Positions 19,661 to 34,636 are shown, counted from the first letter of the stretch. The stretch is 64,000 nt of DNA from Arcuatula senhousia (GCA_963971305.1 OZ020304.1:78926355-78990354); one strand, 5' to 3'. Notes: a model not told the origin generated them from the letters alone. Program-made: numbers and translations.

Positions 19661-22077
19661 CTTTTATTTGGTTATTTTTGTATGTTTATGTAAAAAAAGA
19701 TATATCCTGTGTCAAGTAGGATTTGTTTTTCAGAATTACATGTATTCTGACCACTTGGTCCTTTCACATGGTATTTTCATGTTGTAGAATCTGGTTTATA
19801 CCACCCTTTCTATGGCCTTATGGTCTAAGCATGATAATCCGCTTGTCAACAGTGCTAAGGCAATTTCATTTGAAAGTACATCAGCTATTTTGTTCATTTT
19901 TCAGGTGTCTACCACTTACATATATGATTTTAATGATGTTGTTCTTCAGTACTCATCTAACTTCGATACATACGAAAATTTCAATTAACTGTTCATAGAC
20001 AGACATTTCTTGAAGAAACAGATAATATCATGGACCAAAAGAAGCAGAGATACCAATGGGGTATCCGAATGTCAAAAGTCCGAAAGCGCACAGACAAAAC
20101 CAGTAAACACCCCGACAAGAACGGGACAAAAACAAACAACAACATGTAGAACATGGAAACACAAAATAACTGAATGTCAATCAACACTCAGGTGCTCCGG
20201 AAGAGTAAGCAGTTTCTGCTTGCTATAGCACACCTGTAGCTTTGCCAACAGTCAATTCAGTGCATCAAATGCTAGCCATTCTGTGCATGTAATAAATATA
20301 TAAAATATATATTAAACTGTAACCCTTTGATTATATTCATTGTAAGACCACCAATGAAATTGTCGATTGTATCAAATTACCTCCCTTGGTCATGTTTGTT
20401 AGGTTAATATTGACAATTATTTCAATTGCCCAACCATCATCATGTAGATAATAAAGACATAAAAAGTTACCAGTGTATGTCTATTGATCGTTTTTTGCAT
20501 AGTTCTTTGTTCAGGTCTATAAATCTCTGCTACTAGACATTATGTAGCATTCTGATTAAAAGTGTGACAATAAAATGCAAGTTCAATAGTATACTGTTTA
20601 ATCCTTGTCCATACATTTATCCTTCTGTAATAAATAAAATGTTTACAGTTGTCTCTAAACTTGAAACAAACAAAAACAATATGCAGAAGCCAGATATTTT
20701 GCATATTGACTATGCTATAGTCCTGGTGTAGTACCATAAGCATATGCATTATGGTTAAGAGTAATATTATACCCCTAGATCATCCACTTCCTGTTTGTTG
20801 TTGACACACATGCAATATTTCTGTGGAAGTTTTCTTAGCAACTACATGAATCAGAATCCGAAAATTTTACATATTGCTTTATTCTATAGTACTATATGGT
20901 GTATAGTGGTTTTATGCTCATAGGACATCTACTTCCTGTTAATGAATAATTTTTTTATGCAAGGCATAAATTTGAAAATGGGGTATCACTAGTAAGCACT
21001 AGCCCATTATTATTTTTCAAAGCATGGGTATGAAAAAAAAACCCAAAATATGTATCAGTTAAAATTTCTGTTTATTTCATTTTAAATTTAACAATAGAAA
21101 GAAAATAAAATCAACAAAAACAAAGCATTGATATCACAATTATAAAACATATATACCAATAGTTCCTCAGTGAAATACTAAATGTTTGTGGGAATAAGTA
21201 TTATAATTTTGTTTGAAATAAGCTCTTCATGAATACACATGATAAATTCAAAATCAAAGTAAAAAGATTAATTCATAAAATTTAATGGGTAGATACAGGA
21301 ATTGAAAATATGTAAAAAAAAAGCTTTAGAAATGTATCTAGTCTTGTATATGACAAAGTAGAATATAGAAATTCTTTTTGAATTACATGTATATTACATT
21401 TTCATTACGTTGATACACAAGCAAAAAATGTTATAAAATTATCTTCATAAGGTACAAAATCACTCATCTGCAAACATAAAATGTTGTCTATTTCACATTT
21501 ATTTCTCCCTTTTAAGATTACAGGTAAAATATTTTAGCTTTCAAATAATGTAAAACCATAAGCATAATGCAATTTTCTCACTACATAATTGTACAAGAAA
21601 AATTATATATGCTAGACATTCATGAAGCAAACATACAGTTAAAGCAGCAATATCAGGTTTCAAAGTTTCTAAAATTGGTTATTTCTATTCTATACATATT
21701 TAGGTTGAACAAATGTTTTCATAGAAGTAGAAAAATGTTGCTTAATGAAAAATGAGCCAGAAGTCTTTATTATTTACATTTGTTAATAATTTAACAAACA
21801 TCAAAATAGGCTACAACAATTCTACTTGAACAAATTTTGAAATTACCAACAGGATATTGAACAGTAGATATAATTTTTATGCATTACAGGTAAACTTTAC
21901 ATTGGTTTTAATTACATGCACATGAATAAATAGTGTGACAATAAAATGCAAGTTCAACAAGTAAAGCCCTTCCTGTAAAAAGGTTTCCATGCATTGTCCC
22001 AAAAAACCAACAATATCCCACAAACTGTTTACAGTGTACAAACTATTTACACAATAGCATTTAAATGAACACAAGGG
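19661..22077. other. AT-rich intergenic DNA between convergent genes
   Basis: No supported gene. The stretch at about 19990-20230 has higher GC and looks like part of an unrecognised interspersed repeat. A 23-bp sequence starting gtgacaataaaatgcaag occurs at both about 20562 and 21934. The part nearest ZFYVE1 is probably its 3' UTR on the minus strand. An orphan fragment of the ZFYVE1 array unit lies at 21843-21869. Confidence 0.45.
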
Positions 22078-22525
22078 ATACTGTGAGCTAGCTTACAAGA
22101 GAATACCCCCACTTCATATTGAATACATGTACTGTAAGATAAACTGTTTACACAGAGATTTGTCTCGCCTGTCAGAGCTGGAATGCTATTAAAACTGATC
22201 TGTACTAATGCTAATGCAAATGCATACCAAATATTGATGGTGTACCATAACTTGTTCACACAAAACAGACTTAAGCAAAAACTTTCACAATTGTGGTAGC
22301 TCTCGGAATCACCTTACTCAACGAGACAAAAACACTTTAAGTCCAATTATCTCCCCTTAATGCAATAATTTTTTTTCTTTCACACCATCATATCATATTC
22401 TTGCTTCATGTAAAGTTTCATTAAAAGCAATCAAAGGATTTAAGAGGAGTAGTGCCTATGAGATCAATAGACAGACAGACAGACAAAGTGATTCCTATAT
22501 ACACCCCCAAAATTTATTTCCAGAG
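22078..22525 (+). mobile_element. Diverged element of the GTGAGC/CCCCC family
   Basis: It begins atactgtgagctagcttac with agaatacccccacttcatattg, and ends with a cagacagacagacag tract and ctatatacacccccaaaattt. This is the layout of the better copies at 34040-34690 and 39242-39700. A TGTCTCGCCTG fragment is embedded at about 22160. Confidence 0.55.
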
Positions 22526-23026
22526 GATAATTTAAAATCAAATTGATAAAAACTCCTTAAAAACTAACAATATTGCACATTTAGATTAACTTCAAACAAG
22601 AAATGCCATTGGTCAAAATTATATGATGTTAGGAGACAATGACTGTTAGGTACACATTTATAATGTACTGATGTAGTGATGCGATATTCAATTCCTAGTA
22701 CTGTATAAAATTAAAAGACCTGATGTAAAAGGAGAAAATCAACATAAAACATGAAGGGAAAGTGCAGGAAATGGTAATTACCCTCTACCGTTTTAATGTG
22801 GAAAGAAAAAGAAAATATTTAAAATTCTAGAACTTTCTGACTATTAACCCTAGTATTTTACTACAGAAATATTTCAAGTTATCTACTAGATACATTTATA
22901 TTTATGAAATCTCATTCTCTATGAATAGCAAGTTCGACAGTTCAAATATTCACATTTATCATGTACACATGTATTTAGACCAATGTATCACACTTATGTC
23001 AATAATATAATGACTATAAAACATGG
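22526..23026 (-). other. Probable ZFYVE1 3' UTR
   Basis: AT-rich sequence directly downstream of the ZFYVE1 stop on the minus strand. I see no other gene in it and no single decisive polyadenylation signal. Confidence 0.4.
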
Positions 23027-26000
23027 TTAAATGGTATCTTTTTTCTTGTAGCATTTCTGACAGACTCTGACTGGGTAGTCCCAGCCTCGAAGGGGCACAG
23101 GTCGTTTCTTAGGGGAACAGTCCTGACAGACACCGTTACCACAGGCTCGACAGTGGTGAATCTTTAACTTTGGTCCGAACAGGTTATCACAGACAAAACA
23201 TTTAGTGATTTGATCATCAGAAATCCAGTAGGATGGTCGAGCTGAATCTTTTAAAATTCCTAGAAAGAAAGAAAATTACTACAAAAAAGTGATGGATTCT
23301 TTTCTCATGTAAGCTTTTTTTCAGAAACAATAATAGGCATTTGACACCAATTCATTTTGTTGATTGTCCCCCTTTAAATGAAATTAAATATCTTTAGTTT
23401 GTTTAATGTACATTTGTTCTAATTTCTGAAAGCAAGGTTTTTTTTCAATAAGGCCTATTAATTTAACCACTTTTTTCTGAAAATTTGATAAAAACACTAC
23501 ATTAAAGTACAAGGCAAAAGAAAATGTCAAAACTTACCAACAGGATATTGAACAGTAGATCCCACAGCACTGATGGCAGACGACAAGACTTACCAACAGG
23601 ATATTGAACAGTAGATCCCACAGCACTAATGGCAGACGACAAGACTTACCAACAGGATATTGAACAGTAGATCCCACAGCACTTATGGCAGACGACAAGA
23701 CTTACCAACAGGATATTGAACAGTAGATCTCACAGCACTAATGGCAGACAACAAGACTTACCAACAGGATATTGAACAGTAGATCTCACAGCACTAATGG
23801 CAGACGACAAGACTTACCAACAGGATATTGAACAGTAGATCCCACAGCACTTATGGCAGACGACAAGACTTACCAACAGGATATTGAACAGTAGATCCCA
23901 CAGCACTAATGGCAGACGACAAAACTTACCAACAGGATATTGAACAGTAGATCCCACAGCACTAATGGCAGACGACAAGACTTACCAACAGGATATTGAA
24001 CAGTAGATCCCACAGCACTAATGGCAGACGACAAAACTTACCAACAGGATATTGAACAGTAGATCCCACAGCACTTATGGCAGACGACAAGACTTACCAA
24101 CAGGATATTGAACAGTAGATCCCACAGCACTAATGGCAGACGACAAGACTTACCAACAGGATATTGAACAGTAGATCCCACAGCACTAATGGCAGACGTC
24201 AAAACTTACCAACAGGATATTGAACAGTAGATCCCACAGCACTTATGGCAGACAACAAGACTTACCAACAGGATATTGAACAGTAGATCCCACAGCACTA
24301 ATGGCAGACGACAAAACTTACCAACAGGATATTGAACAGTAGATCCCACAGCACTAATGGCAGACAACAAGACTTACCAACAGGATATTGAACAGTAGAT
24401 CCCACAGCACTTATGGCAGACAACAAGACTTACCAACAGGATATTGAACAGTAGATCCCATAGCACTTATGGCAGACGACAAGACTTACCAACAGGATAT
24501 TGAACAGTAGATCCCACAGCACTTATGGCAGACGACAAGACTTACCAACAGGATATTGAACAGTAGATCCCACAGCAATAATGGCAGACGACAAGACTTA
24601 CCAACAGGATATTGAACAGTAGATCCCACAGCACTTATGGCAGACGACAAGACTTACCAACAGGATATTGAACAGTAGATCCCACAGCACTAATGGCAGA
24701 CGACAAGACTTACCAACAGGATATTGAACAGTAGATCCCACAGCACTTATGGCAGACGACAAAACTTACCAACAGGATATTGAACAGTAGATCCCACAGC
24801 ACTTATGGCAGACGACAAGACTTACCAACAGGATATTGAACAGTAGATCCCACAGCACTTATGGCAGACGACAAAACTTACCAACAGGATATTGAACAGT
24901 AGATCCCACAGCACTAATGGCAGACGACAAAACTTACCAACAGGATATTGAACAGTAGATCCCACAGCACTAATGGCAGACAACAAGACTTACCAACAGG
25001 ATATTGAACAGTAGATCCCACAGCACTTATGGCAGACGTCAAGACTTACCAACAGGATATTGAACAGTAGATCCCACAGCACTTATGGCAGACAACAAAA
25101 CTTACCAACAGGATATTGAACAGTAGATCCCACAGCACTTATGGCAGACGACAAGACTTACCAACAGGATATTGAACAGTAGATCCCACAGCACTTATGG
25201 CAGACGTCAAGACTTACCAACAGGATATTGAACAGTAGATCCCACAGCACTTATGGCAGACGACAAGACTTACCAACAGGATATTGAACAGTAGATCCCA
25301 CAGCACTAATGGCAGACGACAAGACTTACCAACAGGATATTGAACAGTAGATCCCACAGCACTTATGGCAGACGTCAAGACTTACCAACAGGATATTGAA
25401 CAGTAGATCCCACAGCACTTATGGCAGACGACAAGACTTACCAACAGGATATTGAACAGTAGATCCCACAGCACTAATGGCAGACAACAAGACTTACCAA
25501 CAGGATATTGAACAGTAGATCCCACAGCACTAATGGCAGACAACAAGACTTACCAACAGGATATTGAACAGTAGATCCCACAGCACTTATGGCAGACAAC
25601 AAAACTTACCAACAGGATATTGAACAGTAGATCCCATAGCACTTATGGCAGACGACAAGACTTACCAACAGGATATTGAACAGTAGATCCCACAGCACTA
25701 ATGGCAGACGACAAGACTTCACCAACAGGATATTGAACAGTAGATCCCACAGCACTTATGGCAGACGACAAGACTTACCAACAGGATATTGAACAGTAGA
25801 TCCCACAGCACTTATGGCAGACAACAAGACTTACCAACAGGATATTGAACAGTAGATCCCATAGCACTTATGGCAGACGACAAGACTTACCAACAGGATA
25901 TTGAACAGTAGATCCCACAGCACTAATGGCAGACGACAAGACTTCACCAACAGGATATTGAACAGTAGATCCCACAGCACTGATGGCAGACAACAAGACT

Positions 26001-29000
26001 TACCAACAGGATATTGAACAGTAGATCCCACAGCACTAATGGCAGACGACAAAACTTACCAACAGGATATTGAACAGTAGATCCCACAGCACTAATGGCA
26101 GACGACAAAACTTACCAACAGGATATTGAACAGTAGATCCCACAGCACTAATGGCAGACGACAAGACTTACCAACAGGATATTGAACAGTAGATCCCACA
26201 GCACTTATGGCAGACGACAAAACTTCACCAACAGGATATTGAACAGTAGATCTCACAGCACTAATGGCAGACGACTAAACTTACCAACAGGATATTGAAC
26301 AGTAGATCCCACAGCACTAATGGCAGACGACAAAACTTACCAACAGGATATTGAACAGTAGATCCCACAGCACTAATGGCAGACGACAAAACTTACCAAC
26401 AGGATATTGAACAGTAGATCCCACAGCACTAATGGCAGACGTCAAGACTTACCAACAGGATATTGAACAGTAGATCCCACAGCACTTATGGCAGACGACA
26501 AAACTTACCAACAGGATATTGAACAGTAGATCCCACAGCACTTATGGCAGACGACAAGACTTACCAACAGGATATTGAACAGTAGATCCCATAGCACTTA
26601 TGGCAGACGACAAAACTTACCAACAGGATATTGAACAGTAGATCCCACAGCACTAATGGCAGACGACAAAACTTACCAACAGGATATTGAACAGTAGATC
26701 CCACAGCACTAATGGCAGACGACAAGACTTACCAACAGGATATTGAACAGTAGATCCCACAGCACTTATGGCAGACGACAAAACTTACCAACAGGATACT
26801 GAACAGTAGATCCCACAGCACTTATGGCAGACGACTAAACTTACCAACAGGATATTGAACAGTAGATCCCACAGCACTAATGGCAGACGACAAGACTTAC
26901 CAACAGGATATTGAACAGTAGATCCCACAGCACTAATGGCAGACGACAAGACTTACCAACAGGATATTGAACAGTAGATCCCACAGCACTTATGGCAGAC
27001 AACAAGACTTACCAACAGGATATTGAACAGTAGATCCCACAGCACTTATGGCAGACGACAAGACTTACCAACAGGATATTGAACAGTAGATCCCACAGCA
27101 CTAATGGCAGACGTCAAGACTTACCAACAGGATATTGAACAGTAGATCCCACAGCACTAATGGCAGACAACAAGACTTACCAACAGGATATTGAACAGTA
27201 GATCCCACAGCACTTATGGCAGACAACAAGACTTACCAACAGGATATTGAACAGTAGATCCCACAGCACTTATGTCAGACGACAAGACTTCACCAACAGG
27301 ATATTGAACAGTAGATCCCACAGCACTAATGGCAGACGACAAGACTTACCAACAGGATATTGAACAGTAGATCCCACAGCACTAATGGCAGACGACAAGA
27401 CTTACCAACAGGATATTGAACAGTAGATCCCACAGCACTAATGGCAGACGTCAAGACTTACCAACAGGATATTGAACAGTAGATCCCACAGCACTAATGG
27501 CAGACAACAAGACTTACCAACAGGATATTGAACAGTAGATCCCACAGCACTTATGGCAGACAACAAGACTTACCAACAGGATATTGAACAGTAGATCCCA
27601 CAGCACTTATGGCAGACAACAAGACTTACCAACAGGATATTGAACAGTAGATCCCACAGCACTAATGGCAGACGACAAGACTTACCAACAGGATATTGAA
27701 CAGTAGATCCCACAGCACTAATGGCAGACGACAAAACTTACCAACAGGATATTGAACAGTAGATCCCACAGCACTAATGGCAGACGACAAGACTTACCAA
27801 CAGGATATTGAACAGTAGATCCCACAGCACTTATGGCAGACAACAAGACTTACCAACAGGATATTGAACAGTAGATCCCACAGCACTTATGGCAGACGAC
27901 AAAACTTACCAACAGGATATTGAACAGTAGATCCCACAGCACTTATGGCAGACAACAAAACTTACCAACAGGATATTGAACAGTAGATCCCACAGCACTT
28001 ATGGCAGACGACAAGACTTACCAACAGGATATTGAACAGTAGATCCCACAGCAATAATGGCAGACAACAAAACTTACCAACAGGATATTGAACAGTAGAT
28101 CCCACAGCACTGATGGCAGACGACAAGACTTACCAACAGGATATTGAACAGTAGATCCCACAGCACTAATGGCAGACGACAAAACTTACCAACAGGATAT
28201 TGAACAGTAGATCCCACAGCACTAATGGCAGACAACAAGACTTACCAACAGGATATTGAACAGTAGATCCCACAGCACTTATGGCAGACGACAAGACTTA
28301 CCAACAGGATATTGAACAGTAGATCCCACAGCACTAATGGCAGACGACAAGACTTACCAACAGGATATTGAACAGTAGATCCCACAGCACTTATGGCAGA
28401 CAACAAGACTTACCAACAGGATATTGAACAGTAGATCCCACAGCACTAATGGCAGACGACAAAACTTACCAACAGGATATTGAACAGTAGATCCCACAGC
28501 ACTAATGGCAGACGACAAAACTTACCAACAGGATATTGAACAGTAGATCCCACAGCACTAATGGCAGACAACAAGACTTACCAACAGGATATTGAACAGT
28601 AGATCCCACAGCACTTATGGCAGACAACAAAACTTACCAACAGGATACTGAACAGTAGATCCCACAGCACTTATGGCAGACGACTAAACTTACCAACAGG
28701 ATATTGAACAGTAGATCCCACAGCACTGATGGCAGACGTCAAGACTTACCAACAGGATATTGAACAGTAGATCCCACAGCACTTATGGCAGACGACTAAA
28801 CTTACCAACAGAATATTGAACAGTAGATCCCACAGCACTAATGGCAGACGACAAAACTTACCAACAGGATATTGAACAGTAGATCCCACAGCACTAATGG
28901 CAGACAACAAGACTTACCAACAGGATATTGAACAGTAGATCCCACAGCACTAATGGCAGACGACAAGACTTACCAACAGGATATTGAACAGTAGATCCCA

Positions 29001-32000
29001 CAGCACTTATGGCAGACAACAAGACTTACCAACAGGATATTGAACAGTAGATCCCACAGCACTAATGGCAGACGACAAGACTTACCAACAGGATATTGAA
29101 CAGTAGATCCCACAGCACTAATGGCAGACGACAAGACTTACCAACAGGATATTGAACAGTAGATCCCACAGCACTGATGGCAGACAACAAGACTTACCAA
29201 CAGGATATTGAACAGTAGATCCCACAGCACTGATGGCAGACGACAAAACTTACCAACAGGATATTGAACAGTAGATCCCACAGCACTTATGGCAGACGAC
29301 AAGACTTACCAACAGGATATTGAACAGTAGATCCCACAGCACTTATGGCAGACGACAAGACTTACCAACAGGATATTGAACAGTAGATCCCACAGCACTA
29401 ATGGCAGACGACAAGACTTCACCAACAGGATATTGAACAGTAGATCCCACAGCACTAATGGCAGACAACAAGACTTACCAACAGGATATTGAACAGTAGA
29501 TCCCACAGCACTAATGGCAGACAACAAGACTTACCAACGGGATATTGAACAGTAGATCCCACAGCACTTATGGCAGACAACAAGACTTACCAACAGGATA
29601 TTGAACAGTAGATCCCACAGCACTAATGGCAGACAACAAGACTTCACCAACAGGATATTGAACAGTAGATCCCACAGCACTGATGGCAGACAACAAAACT
29701 TACCAACAGGATATTGAACAGTAGATCCCACAGCACTTATGGCAGACGACAAAACTTACCAACAGGATATTGAACAGTAGATCCCACAGCACTAATGGCA
29801 GACGACAAGACTTACCAACAGGATATTGAACAGTAGATCCCACAGCACTAATGGCAGACGACAAGACTTACCAACAGGATATTGAACAGTAGATCCCACA
29901 GCACTGATGGCAGACGACAAAACTTACCAACAGGATATTGAACAGTAGATCCCACAGCACTGATGGCAGACAACAAAACTTACCAACAGAATATTGAACA
30001 GTAGATCCCACAGCACTAATGGCAGACGACAAGACTTACCAACAGGATATTGAACAGTAGATCCCACAGCACTAATGGCAGACGACAAAACTTACCAACA
30101 GGATATTGAACAGTAGATCCCACAGCACTTATGGCAGACGACTAAACTTACCAACAGGATATTGAACAGTAGATCCCACAGCACTTATGGCAGACAACAA
30201 GACTTACCAACAGAATATTGAACAGTAGATCCCACAGCACTGATGGCAGACGACAAGACTTACCAACAGGATATTGAACAGTAGATCCCACAGCACTAAT
30301 GGCAGACGACAAAACTTACCAACAGGATATTGAACAGTAGATCCCACAGCACTAATGGCAGACGTCAAGACTTACCAACAGGATATTGAACAGTAGATCC
30401 CACAGCACTAATGGCAGACGACAAGACTTACCAACAGGATATTGAACAGTAGATCCCACAGCAATAATGGCAGACAACAAAACTTACCAACAGGATATTG
30501 AACAGTAGATCCCACAGCACTTATGGCAGACAACAAGACTTACCAACAGGATATTGAACAGTAGATCCCACAGCACTAATGGCAGACGACAAGACTTCAC
30601 CAACAGGATATTGAACAGTAGATCCCACAGCACTTATGGCAGACGTCAAAACTTACCAACAGGATATTGAACAGTAGATCCCACAGCACTAATGGCAGAC
30701 GACAAAACTTACCAACAGGATATTGAACAGTAGATCCCACAGCACTTATGGCAGACAACAAGACTTACCAACAGGATATTGAACAGTAGATCTCACAGCA
30801 CTAATGGCAGACGACAAAACTTACCAACAGGATATTGAACAGTAGATCCCACAGCACTTATGGCAGACGACAAGACTTACCAACAGGATATTGAACAGTA
30901 GATCCCACAGCACTAATGGCAGATGTCAAGACTTACCAACAGGATATTGAACAGTAGATCCCACAGCACTTATGGCAGACAACAAAACTTACCAACAGGA
31001 TATTGAACAGTAGATCCCACAGCACTGATGGCAGACGTCAAGACTTACCAACAGGATATTGAACAGTAGATCCCACAGCACTAATGGCAGACGACAAGAC
31101 TTACCAACAGGATATTGAACAGTAGATCCCACAGCACTAATGGCAGACGACAAGACTTACCAACAGGATATTGAACAGTAGATCCCACAGCACTAATGGC
31201 AGACAACAAGACTTACCAACAGGATATTGAACAGTAGATCCCACAGCACTAATGGCAGACAACAAGACTTACCAACAGGATATTGAACAGTAGATCCCAC
31301 AGCACTTATGGCAGACGACAAGACTTACCAACAGGATATTGAACAGTAGATCCCACAGCACTTATGGCAGACGTCAAGACTTACCAACAGGATACTGAAC
31401 AGTAGATCCCACAGCACTAATGGCAGACAACAAGACTTACCAACAGGATATTGAACAGTAGATCCCACAGCACTAATGGCAGACAACAAGACTTACCAAC
31501 AGGATATTGAACAGTAGATCCCACAGCACTAATGGCAGACGACAAGACTTCACCAACAGGATATTGAACAGTAGATCCCACAGCACTTATGGCAGACGAC
31601 AAGACTTACCAACAGGATATTGAACAGTAGATCCCACAGCACTTATGGCAGACAACAAAACTTACCAACAGGATATTGAACAGTAGATCCCATAGCACTT
31701 ATGGCAGACGACAAGACTTACCAACAGGATATTGAACAGTAGATCCCACAGCACTAATGGCAGACGACAAAACTTACCAACAGGATATTGAACAGTAGAT
31801 CCCACAGCACTAATGGCAGACGACAAGACTTACCAACAGGATATTGAACAGTAGATCCCACAGCACTTATGGCAGACAACAAGACTTACCAACAGGATAT
31901 TGAACAGTAGATCCCACAGCACTTATGGCAGACAACAAAACTTACCAACAGGATATTGAACAGTAGATCCCACAGCACTAATGGCAGACAACAAGACTTA

Positions 32001-34600
32001 CCAACAGGATATTGAACAGTAGATCCCACAGCACTAATGGCAGACGACAAGACTTACCAACAGGATATTGAACAGTAGATCCCACAGCACTAATGGCAGA
32101 CGACAAGACTTACCAACAGGATATTGAACAGTAGATCCCACAGCACTAATGGCAGACGACAAGACTTACCAACAGGATATTGAACAGTAGATCCCACAGC
32201 ACTTATGGCAGACGACAAAACTTACCAACAGGATATTGAACAGTAGATCCCACAGCACTTATGGCAGACAACAAAACTTACCAACAGGATATTGAACAGT
32301 AGATCCCACAGCACTAATGGCAGACAACAAAACTTACCAACAGGATATTGAACAGTAGATCCCACAGCACTAATGGCAGACGACAAAACTTACCAACAGG
32401 ATATTGAACAGTAGATCTCACAGCACTTATGGCAGACGACAAGACTTACCAACAGGATATTGAACAGTAGATCCCACAGCACTTATGGCAGACAACAAGA
32501 CTTACCAACAGGATATTGAACAGTAGATCCCACAGCACTAATGGCAGACGACAAGACTTACCAACAGGATATTGAACAGTAGATCCCACAGCACTTATGG
32601 CAGACGACTAAACTTACCAACAGGATATTGAACAGTAGATCCCACAGCACTTATGGCAGACGACAAAACTTACCAACAGGATATTGAACAGTAGATCCCA
32701 CAGCACTTATGGCAGACGACAAGACTTACCAACAGGATATTGAACAGTAGATCCCACAGCACTTATGGCAGACGACAAGACTTACCATCAGGATATTGAA
32801 CAGTAGATCTCACAGCAATAATGGCAGACGATAAAACTTACCAACAGGATATTGAACAGTAGATCCCACAGCACTTATGGCAGACAACAAGACTTACCAA
32901 CAGGATATTGAACAGTAGATCCCACAGCACTTATGGCAGACGACAAGACTTACCATCAGGATATTGAACAGTAGATCTCACAGCAATAATGGCAGACGAT
33001 AAAACTTACCAACAGGATATTGAACAGTAGATCCCACAGCACTAATGGCAGACAACAAGACTTACCAACAGGATATTGAACAGTAGATCCCACAGCACTA
33101 ATGGCAGACGACAAAACTTACCAACAGGATATTGAACAGTAGATCCCACAGCACTGATGGCAGACGTCAAGACTTACCAACAGGATATTGAACAGTAGAT
33201 CTCACAGCACTAATGGCAGACGACAAGACTTACCAACAGGATATTGAACAGTAGATCCCACAGCACTGATGGCAGACGACAAGACTTACCAACAGGATAT
33301 TGAACAGTAGATCCCACAGCACTAATGGCAGACGTCAAGACTTACCAACAGGATATTGAACAGTAGATCCCACAGCACTGATGGCAGACGACAAAACTTC
33401 ACCAACTTTTCTAGCAGTAACCTGAGGCTCCTTGCTACCCACTAACTCTGTAAAATAAACAAAACATATATTTTTTAGCTTCTGTTTTTGTATTATCTGA
33501 TCTAATATTCTACCAGTTTTCCAAGTTATTTACTCCTAGTGTGTCTGATGAGGGTTGGTCCAGAGGGGCCCTTCACACGCAGTGAAATTTGCTTTTGAAC
33601 ATTTATCAAAATCATTTCAATATGTGGATCATGTCTTTCTGGCACATACTCCATATTCTTTCATTCTAATATACCTCACATTATATTCAACTTCCCACTA
33701 ATTCTGGAAAAATAAATTTGGGTGTTCATAAGATAAAATGATCCAATTTTAACTAATAGGTAAACCAATGAACAAATAACAGATAAAAACAAGAATATGT
33801 CCAAAAGACATGGTGCCCCACCTGGAATTGGAAAAGTAACACTGGCGTTTTTTAATTGTGGTCTTTCTAAATTACCACTTGTTATGTGAGCTGTGTCATG
33901 TACACTTATTCCACATCTCCTTATTTTCTATTCAATATGAAGGAAAGTTAACCAGATTTGAGACAGACAGACGGACAGATGTACAGAGCAGTACACTATT
34001 TGCCCCTCTACCTTTGTAGGTGGAACATTAAAGGTAACAAGTAATACTGTGAGCGAGCTCACAAAAGGATACCCCCCGCTTCAAATTGGACTCTGTACTG
34101 TAAAAAAATCTCAAGTCCAGTTATCTCCCCTCAATGATAACCGAGAGCAATACAAAGTCTTCATGCACATCTACATATGATGTACTTCCTTCATGTAATG
34201 ATTCATCAAAATCCATCAAGTAGTTTAGGAGGAGTTGCGCTTACAAGGTCTCCCATTGAATAATGTATTTAAAAAGTCTAAGTGCAATTATCTCCCCTGA
34301 AAGATGTCCGAATGCAATGAAAATTCTTCATGCACATCTACATATGATGGACTTCCTTCATTTAAAGTTTCAACAAAATCTTTCAAGTGGTTTAGGAGGA
34401 GTTGCGCTTACAAGGTCTCCCATTGAATAATGTATTTAAAAAGTCTAAGTCCAATTATCTCCCCTGAATGATGTCCGAAAGCGATGAAAATTCTTCATGC
34501 ACATCTGCATATGATGAACTTCCTTCATATTAAATTTCAACAAAATCCTTCCAGGGGTTTAGGAGGAGAAGCGCTTACAAGTTATGTGGACAGACGGACG

Positions 34601-34636
<36 letters not shown>

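Noticed and set aside
19723..20228. Short ORFs downstream of VTI1B
   Set aside because: No family resemblance, no splice structure, and the composition of AT-rich repeat DNA.
23528..33406. CRISPR-like array or a protein-coding repeat (several 60-73-residue ORFs)
   Set aside because: There are no unique spacers; units abut head to tail. The ORFs are frame-shifted readings of the exon-derived unit and end within four units. The genome is eukaryotic.
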